NCBI RefSeq assembly: GCF_022829445.1
Contig: NZ_JAKSXY010000047.1
Span: forward strand, 1-64,000
Reading direction: 5' to 3'
Length of the DNA stretch: 64,000 bases
DNA from: Methylobacterium sp. J-068
Lineage (GTDB): Bacteria > Pseudomonadota > Alphaproteobacteria > Rhizobiales > Beijerinckiaceae
The position numbers were made by a program, and so were the translations under genes. The notes under the pieces are model-generated. The model saw only the letters and a program-made list of their open reading frames with translations, was not told where the DNA came from and did no database searches. Shown here one piece after another: positions 36,404-45,141 of the stretch (the stretch's first letter is position 1; each line of letters begins with the position of its first letter).

Positions 36404-38518
36404 ATGGCCGCATTGAGGACGGGCCTCGGCCTGCAGGCCGCCGTCACGGCACTCTTTGCCCTCGTGCTGCTGATCGCGCCCGGCGGATCGGCGGCGCCGC
36501 TCTACGTCTCCCTGAGCGGCCTCGCCATGGCGGCCATCCTGCTCGCGTCGGGCAAGCTCTCGTCCTACCTCAAGGTTTTCGTCTCGGTTTACGGCATCGG
36601 CTACCTGTTCCTGGCCGGCGCCAAGCAACTCGCCGCGATGAGCCTGCTGCCGCCGACCCTCGCCGCGCTCCTGCCGCCGAGCTTCGCCGCCACCGGCGCC
36701 GTGGTCTTCGCCGGCCTCGTGCTGGCGATCTCGTATCTCGAGCCGATCCGCGCGATCACGCTCATCGCGGACCCCTACTTCGCCACCACCGACAAGCCGA
36801 CGCGGGAGATCGGGCCGTTCCGGCTCTTCGGATCGACCGAGGGCAAGGTCGGCCAGCGCCTCGTGGCCCTCTCGATCTTCATCACCTTCGCGCAGGTCGC
36901 CCTCCAGCTCAGGCTGAACTTCTGGTTCCGCGACCTCTTCAACGCGCTTCAGGAATATAACGCCGATGCCTTCTGGTATCAGCTCGTCTGGGTCTTCGCG
37001 CCGCTCGCCACGATCTGGGTCGTGGTCGGCATGTTCGACACCTTCGTGGACGCCACCCTGCATATCCGCTGGCGCACCTGGCTCACGCGCAGCTTCTACG
37101 GCCGCTGGCTCGATGCCGGCACGCATTACCGCGTTCCCTTCACCGGCGAGAGCGCGGACAACCCGGATCAGCGCATCCAGAGCGACGTGAACCTGTTCAT
37201 CTCGCAGACGACGACGCTCTCCATCCGGCTCCTGTCCCAGGCCGCGACCCTGGTCTCCTTCATGGTCATCCTCTGGGGCCTGTCACGGGACTTCGTCCTG
37301 CCCTTCACCGATACGGTGGTGCCGGGCTTCCTGGTCTGGCTCGTGGTCGGCTACGCCGTGGTCGGAACCTGGCTCACCCACGTCATCGGCCGCCCGCTGA
37401 TCGGGCTCGACTTCCGGCAGGAGAAGGTGGAGGCGGATTTCCGCTTCTCGCTGGCCCGGACCCGCATCTACGGCGAGCAGATCGCGCTGCTGCGCGGCGA
37501 GCGTGCCGAGACGGTGCGCCTCGGCACCCTCTTCCACGCGATCATCGACAACTACCTCGGCATCATCGTCCGGCGGATCAAGCTCGGCAGCTTCACCCTG
37601 TCCTACAGCCAGATCAGCGTGGTGTTTCCCTACATCCTGGCCGCGCCGTCCTACTTCCTGAAGAAGATCACCCTCGGCCAGTTCCAGCAGACGGGCGACG
37701 CCTTCAGCAGCGTGCAATCCTCGCTGTCGTTCTTCATCAACTCCTACGTGACCATCGCGGCCTACCGCGCCAACACCAACCGTCTCTCGTCCTTCAAGCG
37801 GGCGATGACCAAGGCCGAGGCGATCGGCGGCACCGGCGAGGGCCTGTTCCAGGGCAACGAGACCGGCGCCGACGTCACCGCCTCCAACCTCAGACTCGGC
37901 CTGCCGGACGGACGCGAGATCGTCTCGGCCGAGACCCTCACCCTCGCCAAGGGCGGCGCGACGCTGCTGACGGGTCCGTCGGGCTCGGGCAAGTCGACGC
38001 TGTTCCGCGCCATCGCGGGGATCTGGCCGTTCAGCAAGGGCCGGATCGACCTGCCGAAGGGCCAGTCGGCCCTTGTGCTGCCGCAGCGGCCCTACATCCC
38101 GCTGGGGACTCTGCGCGGCGCCGTGGTCTATCCCAACACCACCGACATGTTCTCCGACGCGGCGATCCGCGACGCCCTGGTGGCGGCGCAGCTTCCGGCG
38201 CTGGTCGATCGTCTCGACGAGATCGACGCCTGGGACCAGCGCCTCTCGGGGGGCGAGCAGCAGCGCCTGGCCGTCGCCCGCGCCGTGCTGGCCAAGCCCG
38301 ACTGGCTCTTCCTCGACGAATCCACCGCCGCCCTCGACGAGCCGAGCGAGGCGGCGATCTACCGGATGCTGCGCGAGCGCCTGCCGGGCACCACGATCGT
38401 CTCCATCGGCCACCGCTCGACCCTGCACGGCCTGCACGACCGGCGCCTCGACATGCAGCCGGCCAATGACGGCCGCTTCGTGCCGCGCGAGGTGCCCGCC
38501 CCCGTGGCGGCCGAGTAG
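36404..38518 (+). CDS. SbmA/BacA-type ABC transporter, membrane-ATPase fusion
   Basis: A 704-residue protein that fuses the SbmA/BacA-like membrane domain (ABC_membrane_2, about residues 140-420, with NALQEYNADAFWYQL and RLNFWFRDLFNALQ) to an ATPase domain. Walker A GPSGSGKST is near residue 524, ABC signature LSGGEQQR near 614, and Walker B is in WLFLDEST. A ~110-residue hydrophobic N-terminal extension is additional. This architecture is shared by YddA/BclA and ABCD-type transporters, which move peptides or lipids such as NCR-type antimicrobial peptides, bleomycin or very-long-chain acyl groups. AAGGGA precedes the ATG. Confidence 0.9.
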   Translation: MAALRTGLGLQAAVTALFALVLLIAPGGSAAPLYVSLSGLAMAAILLASGKLSSYLKVFVSVYGIGYLFLAGAKQLAAMSLLPPTLAALLPPSFAATGAVVFAGLVLAISYLEPIRAITLIADPYFATTDKPTREIGPFRLFGSTEGKVGQRLVALSIFITFAQVALQLRLNFWFRDLFNALQEYNADAFWYQLVWVFAPLATIWVVVGMFDTFVDATLHIRWRTWLTRSFYGRWLDAGTHYRVPFTGESADNPDQRIQSDVNLFISQTTTLSIRLLSQAATLVSFMVILWGLSRDFVLPFTDTVVPGFLVWLVVGYAVVGTWLTHVIGRPLIGLDFRQEKVEADFRFSLARTRIYGEQIALLRGERAETVRLGTLFHAIIDNYLGIIVRRIKLGSFTLSYSQISVVFPYILAAPSYFLKKITLGQFQQTGDAFSSVQSSLSFFINSYVTIAAYRANTNRLSSFKRAMTKAEAIGGTGEGLFQGNETGADVTASNLRLGLPDGREIVSAETLTLAKGGATLLTGPSGSGKSTLFRAIAGIWPFSKGRIDLPKGQSALVLPQRPYIPLGTLRGAVVYPNTTDMFSDAAIRDALVAAQLPALVDRLDEIDAWDQRLSGGEQQRLAVARAVLAKPDWLFLDESTAALDEPSEAAIYRMLRERLPGTTIVSIGHRSTLHGLHDRRLDMQPANDGRFVPREVPAPVAAE

Positions 38519-38544
38519 CGCCCGGCGCGGACCGAAAACCGCGC

Positions 38545-39261
38545 TCAGCGCAGGAACGTCACCGCGACCGGCGCCAGGATCGCGGTGAGGAAGGCGTTGA
38601 GGCCGAGCGCGATGCCGGCGAACGCCCCCGCGACCTCGTTGACCTGGAAGGCCCGCGCGGTCCCGACCCCGTGGGCGGCGAGGCCCGCCGCGAAGCCGCG
38701 GGCCCGCATGTCGCGGATGCGCATCAGGTTCATCAGGGGCGTCACCAGGATGCCGCCCGTCATGCCGGTGAGCATGACGATCACCGCCGCCAGCGTCGGG
38801 TCGCCGCCGAGCGTCTGGGCGATGCCCATGGCGACGCCGGTGGTGACGGATTTCGGGGCCAGCGCGACGATGACGTCGCGCGGGATGCCGAAGGCGCGGC
38901 CGAGCAGCAGGGCCGAGGCGAGCGCCACCACGGACCCGACCACGAGCGCCGCCAGCATCGGGGCCAGCGAGCGCAGCACGGTGGCGCGATACTCGTAGAG
39001 CGGGATCGCCAGCGCGACGGTGGCGGGTCCGAGCAGGAAGTGGACGAACTGCGCGCCCTCGAAATAGGTGGCGTAGGGCGTTCCCGTCACCTCCAGCACG
39101 CAGGCCGTGAGGGCGATGGCGACCAGCACGGGGTTCGCCAGCGGATGGCGGTTCGTCGCCTGCGCGATCCGGTCCGCGACGACGTAGGCCATGAGCGTCA
39201 CGGTCAGCCACAGCAGGGGCGTGCGCGAGAGATAGACCCAGACGGCGAAGTCCCCGGTCAT
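38545..39261 (-). CDS. lrgB: LrgB family protein
   Basis: A 238-residue polytopic membrane protein of the LrgB/CidB family with about seven helices; ALLLGRAFGIPRDVIVALAPKSVTTGVAMGIA and TGMTGGILVTPLMNLMRIRDMRARGFAAGLAAHGVGTAR are typical stretches. With LrgA it forms a membrane pair linked to autolysis control in Gram-positive bacteria and to pyruvate or glycolate transport in others. Its start overlaps lrgA by 4 bases. It closes the terB-lrgA-lrgB run. Confidence 0.92.
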   Translation of the reverse strand: MTGDFAVWVYLSRTPLLWLTVTLMAYVVADRIAQATNRHPLANPVLVAIALTACVLEVTGTPYATYFEGAQFVHFLLGPATVALAIPLYEYRATVLRSLAPMLAALVVGSVVALASALLLGRAFGIPRDVIVALAPKSVTTGVAMGIAQTLGGDPTLAAVIVMLTGMTGGILVTPLMNLMRIRDMRARGFAAGLAAHGVGTARAFQVNEVAGAFAGIALGLNAFLTAILAPVAVTFLR

Positions 39262-39689
39262 GGCAGGGGCCTCCTCCGCTCGATCGTGGGTTCGGCCTTC
39301 GGTTTGGCCTTGGCCAGCCAGCGCGACACGGCCACGAAGGTCAGCGCGGTGGCGGCCAGGGTCGCGACCGTCGAGATCAGCACCACCAGGGCGAGGGCGA
39401 TGCCGTGCACCGCCAGGACGTCGAGGCGTCCGACGATGCCGGCGCCGGCCGGCACGAACATCAGCGACAGGTTCGCGAGCAGGCCCTTGCCCGTTCCCTC
39501 CAGCCGTCCATCGACCAGGGCCGGCGCCAGCACGCGCGGGGCGAGGCGCGGCGCCCGGTCCCGCAGCGCCAGGAACAGCAGCAGCAGGGCCATGCCGATC
39601 AGGGGGCCCGGCACCGGCAGGTCGGTCGCCCGCGCCAGGGCCTCGCCGACGAGCTGCGCGAGCAGGATCAGTGTGAGGCAGAGGATCAT
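39258..39689 (-). CDS. lrgA: CidA/LrgA family protein
   Basis: A 143-residue holin-like membrane protein with four helices and the family motif LPVPGPLIGMALLLLFL. It lies directly upstream of, and overlaps, lrgB. Upstream are the 17-bp tandem repeats (39700-39760) and then terB. The family acts in osmotic/carbon-overflow responses, and LrgAB homologues have been shown to carry pyruvate; substrate not inferable here. Confidence 0.9.
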   Translation of the reverse strand: MILCLTLILLAQLVGEALARATDLPVPGPLIGMALLLLFLALRDRAPRLAPRVLAPALVDGRLEGTGKGLLANLSLMFVPAGAGIVGRLDVLAVHGIALALVVLISTVATLAATALTFVAVSRWLAKAKPKAEPTIERRRPLP

Positions 39690-39699
39690 CGTGTCTTGA

Positions 39700-39760
39700 G
39701 GATCAACGTGGCCCGGGGATCAACGTGGCCTGGGGATCGTCGTGGCCCGTGGATCAACGG
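39700..39760. repeat. Tandem 17-bp repeats between terB and lrgA
   Basis: Three full units of a GGATCAACGTGGCCCGG-type sequence (39700-39716, 39717-39733, 39734-39750) plus a 10-base partial unit to 39760; units differ by one to three bases. They occupy the whole region upstream of lrgA, ending inside the terB stop codon. They could bind a regulator in phased copies or be a slippage product. Confidence 0.85.
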
Positions 39761-40227
39761 AGCGCCACCCGCCCCTCGGCGGCGTTTCGGCGGGCCTCGC
39801 CGATGGCCGCCTCGTCGAGGCCGAGCAGGCCGCCGAGGCGCCAGACCAGCGCCTCTTCGAACTCGTGGACGCTGCCATCGGCCCCCGCCACGGACCAGGC
39901 CATGGCCAGGAGGCGCGCGCGCCGGTCCGGCCCGACCTCGTGCCCGATCATCTCGACGAGCTGCGCCATGTCGCGGGTCTGGGCATCGAAGGCGGCCGCG
40001 CGCGCGATCAGGGCCTCCGCCTCGGCGCGGGTCTCGGTGAAGCGTCCCTCGACCAGTCGGCCGAGCCGTTCGGTCTCCTCGGGCGCGAGGATGCCGTCGG
40101 CACGCGCCACGTGAACGAGCAGCGCGATGGCCGCCAGGCGCTCGTCCGCCTCCTCGGCGACGGAATCGTGACCGCCGAGCCCGAAGGCGTCGGCGGCATA
40201 GGCGCGAAGGCGGGCGATCAGCGACAT
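39754..40227 (-). CDS. TerB family tellurite-resistance-like protein
   Basis: A 157-residue all-helical TerB protein. It has ERLAAIALLVHVARADGILAPEETERL in the first half and LLAMAWSVAGADGSVHEFEEALVWRLGGLLGLD in the second, each with an Asp/Glu-rich loop as in metal-binding TerB repeats. The stand-alone TerB fold is common in alphaproteobacteria and not by itself evidence of tellurite resistance. ATG 40227 (MSLIARLRAYA) chosen over the longer frame. The stop is followed at 64 bp by lrgA, same strand. Confidence 0.85.
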   Translation of the reverse strand: MSLIARLRAYAADAFGLGGHDSVAEEADERLAAIALLVHVARADGILAPEETERLGRLVEGRFTETRAEAEALIARAAAFDAQTRDMAQLVEMIGHEVGPDRRARLLAMAWSVAGADGSVHEFEEALVWRLGGLLGLDEAAIGEARRNAAEGRVALR

Positions 40228-40453
40228 GGCGATCCTCGAGGTGCCGGCCCAGCCTTCGGAGGCACGCCTCACCCCGTCAAGCAACCCGCCCCCTCCCCGG
40301 AACGAAGGCCGGTCACCGTGTCTCCGATGCATCGATTTTCCGTGGCCTCCGGCCCCGTACGCCGCGCGTTCCAGCTTGCCATCCGCCCCGCCGCCCGATA
40401 TGACCCTCCCCCGAACGGTCCCCTCCGGAACACAGCGTCCGAACCGGAACCGG

Positions 40454-40529
40454 GCCGCAATAGCTCAGCTGGTAGAGCACCTCATTCGTAATGAGGGGGT
40501 CGGGGGTTCGAATCCCTCTTGCGGCACCA
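40454..40529 (+). tRNA. tRNA-Thr (anticodon CGT)
   Basis: A full cloverleaf: acceptor stem GCCGCAA / TTGCGGC, D arm (GCTC-AGCTGGTAGA-GAGC type), anticodon stem CCTCA / TGAGG with loop TTCGTAA and anticodon CGT (reads ACG, threonine), variable loop GGGTC, T arm with GGTTCGAATCC, discriminator A, and CCA encoded in the gene. 76 bases. Located between terB and dps. Confidence 0.97.
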
Positions 40530-40626
40530 TCGATTTCCCACTCTCTTCGTCAGACGATCGCGCCCGCCAAGCACGGGCAAGACCCACGCATGGGCACACT
40601 CGCCGTGCGCGTCGCTCGACACGAAG

Positions 40627-40657
40627 AAGGGAGGCGCCTCGCGACGCCTCCCCTTTC
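40627..40657 (-). terminator. Terminator of dps
   Basis: AAGGGAGGCG and CGCCTCCCCTTT pair over about 10 bp with one bulge around a short loop. Read on the minus strand the stem is followed by CTTCTTCG. It lies 24 bp after the dps stop. Confidence 0.75.
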
Positions 40658-40680
40658 GATCTGCTCAGATTTGGAACGGT

Positions 40681-41235
40681 TCAGCGCGCGCCGGCATGGT
40701 CGCCGTCGCGCAGGGTGCCGGTCGGCTCCTGCACGTGGGCCTCGAGGAACCAGAGCTGCTTGTCGACGCCGCGCGAAACCTCGGTGAGAAGGTCGGAGGT
40801 GCCGGCATCGCCCGCCTCGTCGGTGTCGTCGATGTTCTGACGCACGGCGTTGGCGTAGACGCCGTAGCGGTCGATCAGCGCGGCGAGATGGTCGGCGATG
40901 GCGTAGGCGTCGAGCGGATAGGGCTTCAGCTTCGAGTCGGCGGCCACGGCCACGGCGGTCCCGCGTGCCGTTCCACCGAGCTGGGTGATGCGCTCGGCGA
41001 CCTTGTCGTTGTAATCGTCGAGTTCGGTCCGGAAGCCGTCGAGCATCTCGTGGATGCCGATGAACTGGGGACCCTTCAGGTTCCAGTGGGCCTGCTTGAC
41101 GTCCAGAGCCAGATCGATGCCGTCCGACAGGCGCGCGTTCAGCACCTCGATCGACACCTTCTTGGCGTTCGACTTCGTTCCGTTCTGGGTCTCGTGGAGA
41201 CGCTGGTTGCCGGCCTGAGCCTTGGAATCAGCCAT
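40681..41235 (-). CDS. dps: Dps DNA-binding ferritin-like protein
   Basis: Dps protein of 184 residues that stores iron, uses H2O2 and shields DNA in starvation and oxidative stress. Its ferroxidase-site motif is KQAHWNLKGPQFIGIHEMLDGF, with the second set in ELDDYNDKVAERI. It has a charged N-terminal tail (MADSKAQAGNQRL) for DNA contact. The open frame begins earlier, but ATG 41235 follows GGACG. Transcription probably starts at the EcfG promoter 41377-41401, giving a ~130-nt leader. The divergent polysaccharide gene lies 464 bp away. Confidence 0.94.
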   Translation of the reverse strand: MADSKAQAGNQRLHETQNGTKSNAKKVSIEVLNARLSDGIDLALDVKQAHWNLKGPQFIGIHEMLDGFRTELDDYNDKVAERITQLGGTARGTAVAVAADSKLKPYPLDAYAIADHLAALIDRYGVYANAVRQNIDDTDEAGDAGTSDLLTEVSRGVDKQLWFLEAHVQEPTGTLRDGDHAGAR

Positions 41236-41699
41236 TCGTGTCGTCCTTTCCTGTCGTCGCGGACGCGTGCCGGTCCTCTCGCCCCATGGCGAGTGCGGTG
41301 CGCGCCCCCGGATTTCGTTGAACGTGATTTCGGTCGAGGGGCGGCGAGCGCACCTCACCCGATCAGTCTGGCATTCAACGACGACGTTCGGTTCATGTTC
41401 CTATCCATGCGGATATCGCATGCCACCCGCCTGCCATGCGACGGGGCATGCCTCACGGCGCGGCCGGATCGGGTCTGCGAACCTTCATCGGCCTGCGTCG
41501 GGCGGGCCTTCCGACAAGTCGGTGACGGGTGCGTAAACGTCATGCCCCGCGAATCGGCGATCACGCCGATCGAATCTTAAGAGTCTGCGGCATAGATCGA
41601 AACGGCCGCGAGATGCTTCGGCACCCGCAAGATCCGTCCGCGGTCCTTCCTCCGTCCATTGTCCGGACCTGGTACGAGGCGAATCCGGAGACTGATCAG
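41236..41699. other. 464-bp divergent region between dps and the polysaccharide locus
   Basis: No gene seen. It contains the EcfG promoter of dps at 41377-41401, a moderately A+T-richer part, and presumably the promoter of the glycosyltransferase starting at 41700. Long plus-strand frames here (from 41529) lack ribosome sites and conserved sequence. Confidence 0.6.
41377..41401 (-). promoter_or_regulatory. EcfG (general stress sigma factor) promoter of dps
   Basis: On the minus strand: GGAAC-N16-CGTT, an exact match to the consensus GGAAC-N16/17-CGTT of the EcfG/PhyR-controlled general stress response of alphaproteobacteria. It is about 140 bp upstream of the dps start. dps is a classic member of that regulon, so sequence and gene agree. 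Confidence 0.85.
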
Positions 41700-42989
41700 A
41701 TGTCCCTCGGACGTGTGGAACGATCGCCCGACATGGCCCGAGCCAACCGGCCTGCCGGAGCGCAGCAGGATGGCGCCAGTTTCGTGACGCCGCCGGAGCC
41801 GAATCCGGCGCCCCTGCGCATACTCGTCGTGCACAACCGGTATCAGGTGCGCGGCGGCGAGGATGCGGTGGTGGAGCAGGAGGTCGCGAGCCTCCGCCGC
41901 GCCGGTCAGGTCGTCGAGACCCTGTTCCTCGACAACACCGAGATCCGAACGGCCGTGGACCGCCTGCGGACCGCCTACGAGGCGGCCTACGCGCCGAGGG
42001 GCATCGCCGCGGTGCTGGACGCCGTGCGGGCCTTCCGGCCGGACGTCGTCCACGCCCACAACGTCTTTCCCCGCATTTCGCCCGGCATGCACGCGGCCGT
42101 CGGCGCGACCGGCACGGCGACCGTCCAGACCCTGCACAACTTCCGGGTCACCTGCGCCAACGGCATCCTGATGCGCGATGCCCGCCCCTGCGAGGATTGC
42201 ATCGGGGGTTCGCCCTACAACGCGGTGCGTCACGCCTGCTATCGCGGGTCCCGCCTGGGCTCGCTGGCGGTGGCCCGGATGATCGACACGCATCGCCGCG
42301 CGGGCACGTGGCTGCGGGACGTCGACCGCTTCATCGCCCTGACGGATTTCGCGCGCGCCCGCTTCGTGGCGGCCGGTCTTCCGGAGAGCCGGATCCGCAT
42401 CAAGCCCAACGGCCTCGCCGATCCGGGCCCGGTCCCGGAGGGCCCGCGCGCCGGCATCCTGTATGTCGGTCGCCTCGGACCCGAGAAGGGCATCCTGCCG
42501 CTGGTGGAGGCGGCCCGCCTGACGCGGGCCCGCGTCACCGTCATCGGGGACGGCCCGCTGGTGGATCACGTGCGGGACGTGCCGAACCTGACCTATCTCG
42601 GCCCCCGCGACCGGGCCGGCGTGCGGGCGGCGATGGCCGCCGCCGAGGCCGTGGTCGTGCCCTCCCTCTGCTACGAGGGCCTGCCCATGGTGATCGCGGA
42701 GGCCTTCAGCGTCGGAACTCCCGTGGTGGTCTCGCGCATCGGCGCGCTGCCCGACCTCGTCGTCGCGGGGGAGACCGGCCTGCATGCCACGCCCGGCGAT
42801 CCCGCCGCCCTGGCGCAGGCCTTCGACCGGATCGTCCTGAGGCCGGACGCCACCCGCGCCATGGGGCGCGTTGCCCGCCTGGTGTACGAGCGTGAATGGA
42901 CCGAGGACTCGGTCACGGCTCGTGCGCTCCCGATCTATCGCGAGGCCATCGCCGCCCGCGCCCGCCATTCTCATGGAGACACCCCATGA
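41700..42989 (+). CDS. Glycosyltransferase family 4 protein
   Basis: A GT-B fold retaining glycosyltransferase, 429 residues from ATG 41700. The N-terminal domain begins LRILVVHNRYQVRGGEDAVV with the glycine-rich acceptor loop. A cysteine pair CEDC occurs near residue 164. The C-terminal domain has ILYVGRLGPEKGILPLVEA, VIGDGPL and the EEGLP-like nucleotide-sugar motif CYEGLPMVIAEAFSVGTPVV (usual ExFGxxxxE region). It would add a sugar to a lipid-linked oligosaccharide in the cytoplasm. First gene of the rightward pair; its stop overlaps the WecG/TagA start by 4 bases. Confidence 0.88.
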   Translation: MSLGRVERSPDMARANRPAGAQQDGASFVTPPEPNPAPLRILVVHNRYQVRGGEDAVVEQEVASLRRAGQVVETLFLDNTEIRTAVDRLRTAYEAAYAPRGIAAVLDAVRAFRPDVVHAHNVFPRISPGMHAAVGATGTATVQTLHNFRVTCANGILMRDARPCEDCIGGSPYNAVRHACYRGSRLGSLAVARMIDTHRRAGTWLRDVDRFIALTDFARARFVAAGLPESRIRIKPNGLADPGPVPEGPRAGILYVGRLGPEKGILPLVEAARLTRARVTVIGDGPLVDHVRDVPNLTYLGPRDRAGVRAAMAAAEAVVVPSLCYEGLPMVIAEAFSVGTPVVVSRIGALPDLVVAGETGLHATPGDPAALAQAFDRIVLRPDATRAMGRVARLVYEREWTEDSVTARALPIYREAIAARARHSHGDTP

Positions 42990-43816
42990 TCCTGTCCGCG
43001 TCCGAACCCCTGTGCGACGATGCCGGCCGGCACGCCTGGGGCCACGATCCCGAGATCGCGCATTACGCCCTCGGCGGCGTTCCGATCTCCATCACCGACA
43101 TGGACGGCCTCGTCGCCGCTCTCGGCCGCCGCCTGCGCCGTGGGCCCGGCACGCCGGGCACCTTCGTGGTGTTTCGCGACGCGCATGGCGTCGTCCGCGC
43201 GCAGGACGACCCCGACGTGATGGCGGCCCACGATGCGGCGATGCTCGTCTGCGCCGACGGCCGTCCCCTGGCCTGGATCGGGCGCCTGCGGGGCCACAAG
43301 GCGATCGATCAGGTGCCGGGCATCGAATCGGTGGAGGTGGTGTGCCGCGCCGGCCTCGCGGAGGGGTGGAAGCACTTCTTCCTCGGAGGCGGCCCCGGCG
43401 TCGCGGAGGCCCTCGCCCGCGAGATGGCGCGGCGTGCGCCGGGTCTCGCGGTCGCGGGTCACGAGACCTTGCCGTACCGCCCCCTCGACGAGGCGGAATC
43501 GGACGCGCTCCACCGGCGCATCCAGGCCGCCGGCACGCAGATCCTGTGGATCGGGCTCAGCACGCCGAAGCAGGAACTCTTCATGCACCGGCACGCGCCG
43601 TTCCTGCCCGGCACCATCGCGATGGGCGTCGGCGCGGCCTTCGACGTGAACCTCAACACGATCCCGCGCGCGCCCGCGGCGATGACGCGCCTCGGGCTCG
43701 AGTGGTTCTACCGGCTGATCCGGGAGCCGCGCCGGCTGGGCCGGCGCTACGCGACGGTCGTGCCGCGCTTCCTCTCCATCGTCGCGCGCGATCGCGGAAA
43801 CCGCGCGAAACCCTAA
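42986..43816 (+). CDS. WecG/TagA/CpsF family glycosyltransferase (HfsJ-like)
   Basis: A 276-residue GT26-type glycosyltransferase. Visible marks are PISITDMDGLVAAL at the N-terminus, VCADGRPLAWIGRL, HFFLGGGPGVAEALA, and WIGLSTPKQELFMHRHA followed by AMGVGAAFDVNLNTIPRAP, the hallmark of the TagA/WecG family. The family adds ManNAc/GlcNAc-type residues to polyprenyl-diphosphate acceptors; HfsJ, a holdfast enzyme of Caulobacter, belongs to it. The start overlaps the upstream GT4 gene (ATGA), so the two are coupled. Ends 14 bp before the convergent flippase stop. Confidence 0.9.
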   Translation: MILSASEPLCDDAGRHAWGHDPEIAHYALGGVPISITDMDGLVAALGRRLRRGPGTPGTFVVFRDAHGVVRAQDDPDVMAAHDAAMLVCADGRPLAWIGRLRGHKAIDQVPGIESVEVVCRAGLAEGWKHFFLGGGPGVAEALAREMARRAPGLAVAGHETLPYRPLDEAESDALHRRIQAAGTQILWIGLSTPKQELFMHRHAPFLPGTIAMGVGAAFDVNLNTIPRAPAAMTRLGLEWFYRLIREPRRLGRRYATVVPRFLSIVARDRGNRAKP

Positions 43817-43830
43817 CGGGAGCCCGACCC

Positions 43831-45141
43831 TCAGGCGACGGTGGCGCCGGACGGTCTCAGGCGCCAGACCTGATACAGGATGACGGCCGTCGAGACGGCA
43901 TGTCCCAGGATGGTGGCCCAGGCCGCGCCCTCGACGCCGTAGGTCCGGATCAGCGGATAGATCGCCGCGACGGTGACGAGGGCGCTCGCCGAGAAGGCCA
44001 GGAAGATGCCGTGGGTGTTCCGGGTGGTCCGCAGGTAGATCACGCCGAACTCGCGGGCCAGGGTGATCGGCGGCCCGATCACGATGATGGCCGAGACCGT
44101 GGCGAAGCTCGCGAAACCCGGCCCCATCAGCAGCCGCAGGATGTCGGCGCTGTAGACGCCGATCACCGCGCAGACCACGACGACCGGCACCTCGATCATC
44201 AGCAGCACGCGGGTGAGATAGGCGGCGAGGGCCTCGCGTCCGCCTTCGCGGAAGCGGCGCGCCGCCTGCCGGGGGACGATGTTCTCCAGGCTCGTCATCA
44301 GCACCAGCAGGGGTCCGAGGAGGACCTGCGCGGCGCGCAGACCCGCCGAGGCCTCCGCGTTGATCCAGGAGCCGGCGAGGATCGTCACGACCTGTTCGTG
44401 GGCGGCCGAAACGAACACGACCAGGGCGAGCCAGCGTCCGAGCAGCCAATGATGGCGGCCGACGACGCGGCGGAGTCCGCCGCGCGACCGCGCCCCGAGG
44501 ATCGGCAGGTAGATCGGCAGGGCGGCGACCATCGCCGAGACGCCGCCGCAGGCGAGGAGGATGGCCGTATCGATGCGTCCGAGCCACCAGATCGCCGCGA
44601 CCGCGACGACGAAGAGCACGTGCCGAAGCGCCTCGTAGGCGAAGGCCGAGCGCGGGCGTCCCATGGCGAAGGCGAGCCGCTTGGCGTTGTCCTGCGACAC
44701 GAAGCCGAGAGCGAAGACGAAGGCGGCGGCCGGCAGGCCGAAGCCGCCCGTCCCCGGTCGTTCGATGAGCGCGGCGCAGTAGATCGCGATCACGACGCCG
44801 ATCGCGAGCGAGACGAGGAGCGCGGCGCGCGCGACCGTGCCGAAATAGCTCGGCGAGCGCGTCCGGTGCCCGGAGACGATCATCATCGGCCCGGCGACGA
44901 TCTGGTATTGCAGCACCGCCAGGATCACGACGCCGGCATGGATCAGGACGTAGGCGCCGAAATCCGCGACGCCGAGCAGGCGCGCGGCGATCACCGAGAC
45001 GATCAGGCTCATGCCGCTGGACAGGGCCTGCGAGCCGGCCGACCAGAGCCAGGGCTCCGACCAGAGCCGATGCAGCACCGATCGCATCACGGCGGGGTTC
45101 GTCGCGCGCTGCGAGGACAGCCCCATGGCGGGCGGATTCAT
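43831..45141 (-). CDS. Oligosaccharide flippase (Wzx-like)
   Basis: A 436-residue polytopic protein with about 12-14 helices of the MOP/PST type. It reads SQALSSGMSLIVSVIAARLLGVADFGAYVLIHAG at the N-terminus (the LGVxDFG turn), and QAARRFREGGREAL between helices. It would move the lipid-linked repeat unit made by the neighbouring glycosyltransferases across the inner membrane. Overlaps the next minus-strand gene (45138) by 4 bases, so it is the third gene of a beta-helix-GT-flippase operon. Confidence 0.88.
   Translation of the reverse strand: MNPPAMGLSSQRATNPAVMRSVLHRLWSEPWLWSAGSQALSSGMSLIVSVIAARLLGVADFGAYVLIHAGVVILAVLQYQIVAGPMMIVSGHRTRSPSYFGTVARAALLVSLAIGVVIAIYCAALIERPGTGGFGLPAAAFVFALGFVSQDNAKRLAFAMGRPRSAFAYEALRHVLFVVAVAAIWWLGRIDTAILLACGGVSAMVAALPIYLPILGARSRGGLRRVVGRHHWLLGRWLALVVFVSAAHEQVVTILAGSWINAEASAGLRAAQVLLGPLLVLMTSLENIVPRQAARRFREGGREALAAYLTRVLLMIEVPVVVVCAVIGVYSADILRLLMGPGFASFATVSAIIVIGPPITLAREFGVIYLRTTRNTHGIFLAFSASALVTVAAIYPLIRTYGVEGAAWATILGHAVSTAVILYQVWRLRPSGATVA

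Noticed and set aside
39754..40227. TerB as evidence for a tellurite-resistance operon
   Set aside because: No other ter genes are present and single TerB-fold proteins are common without that role.
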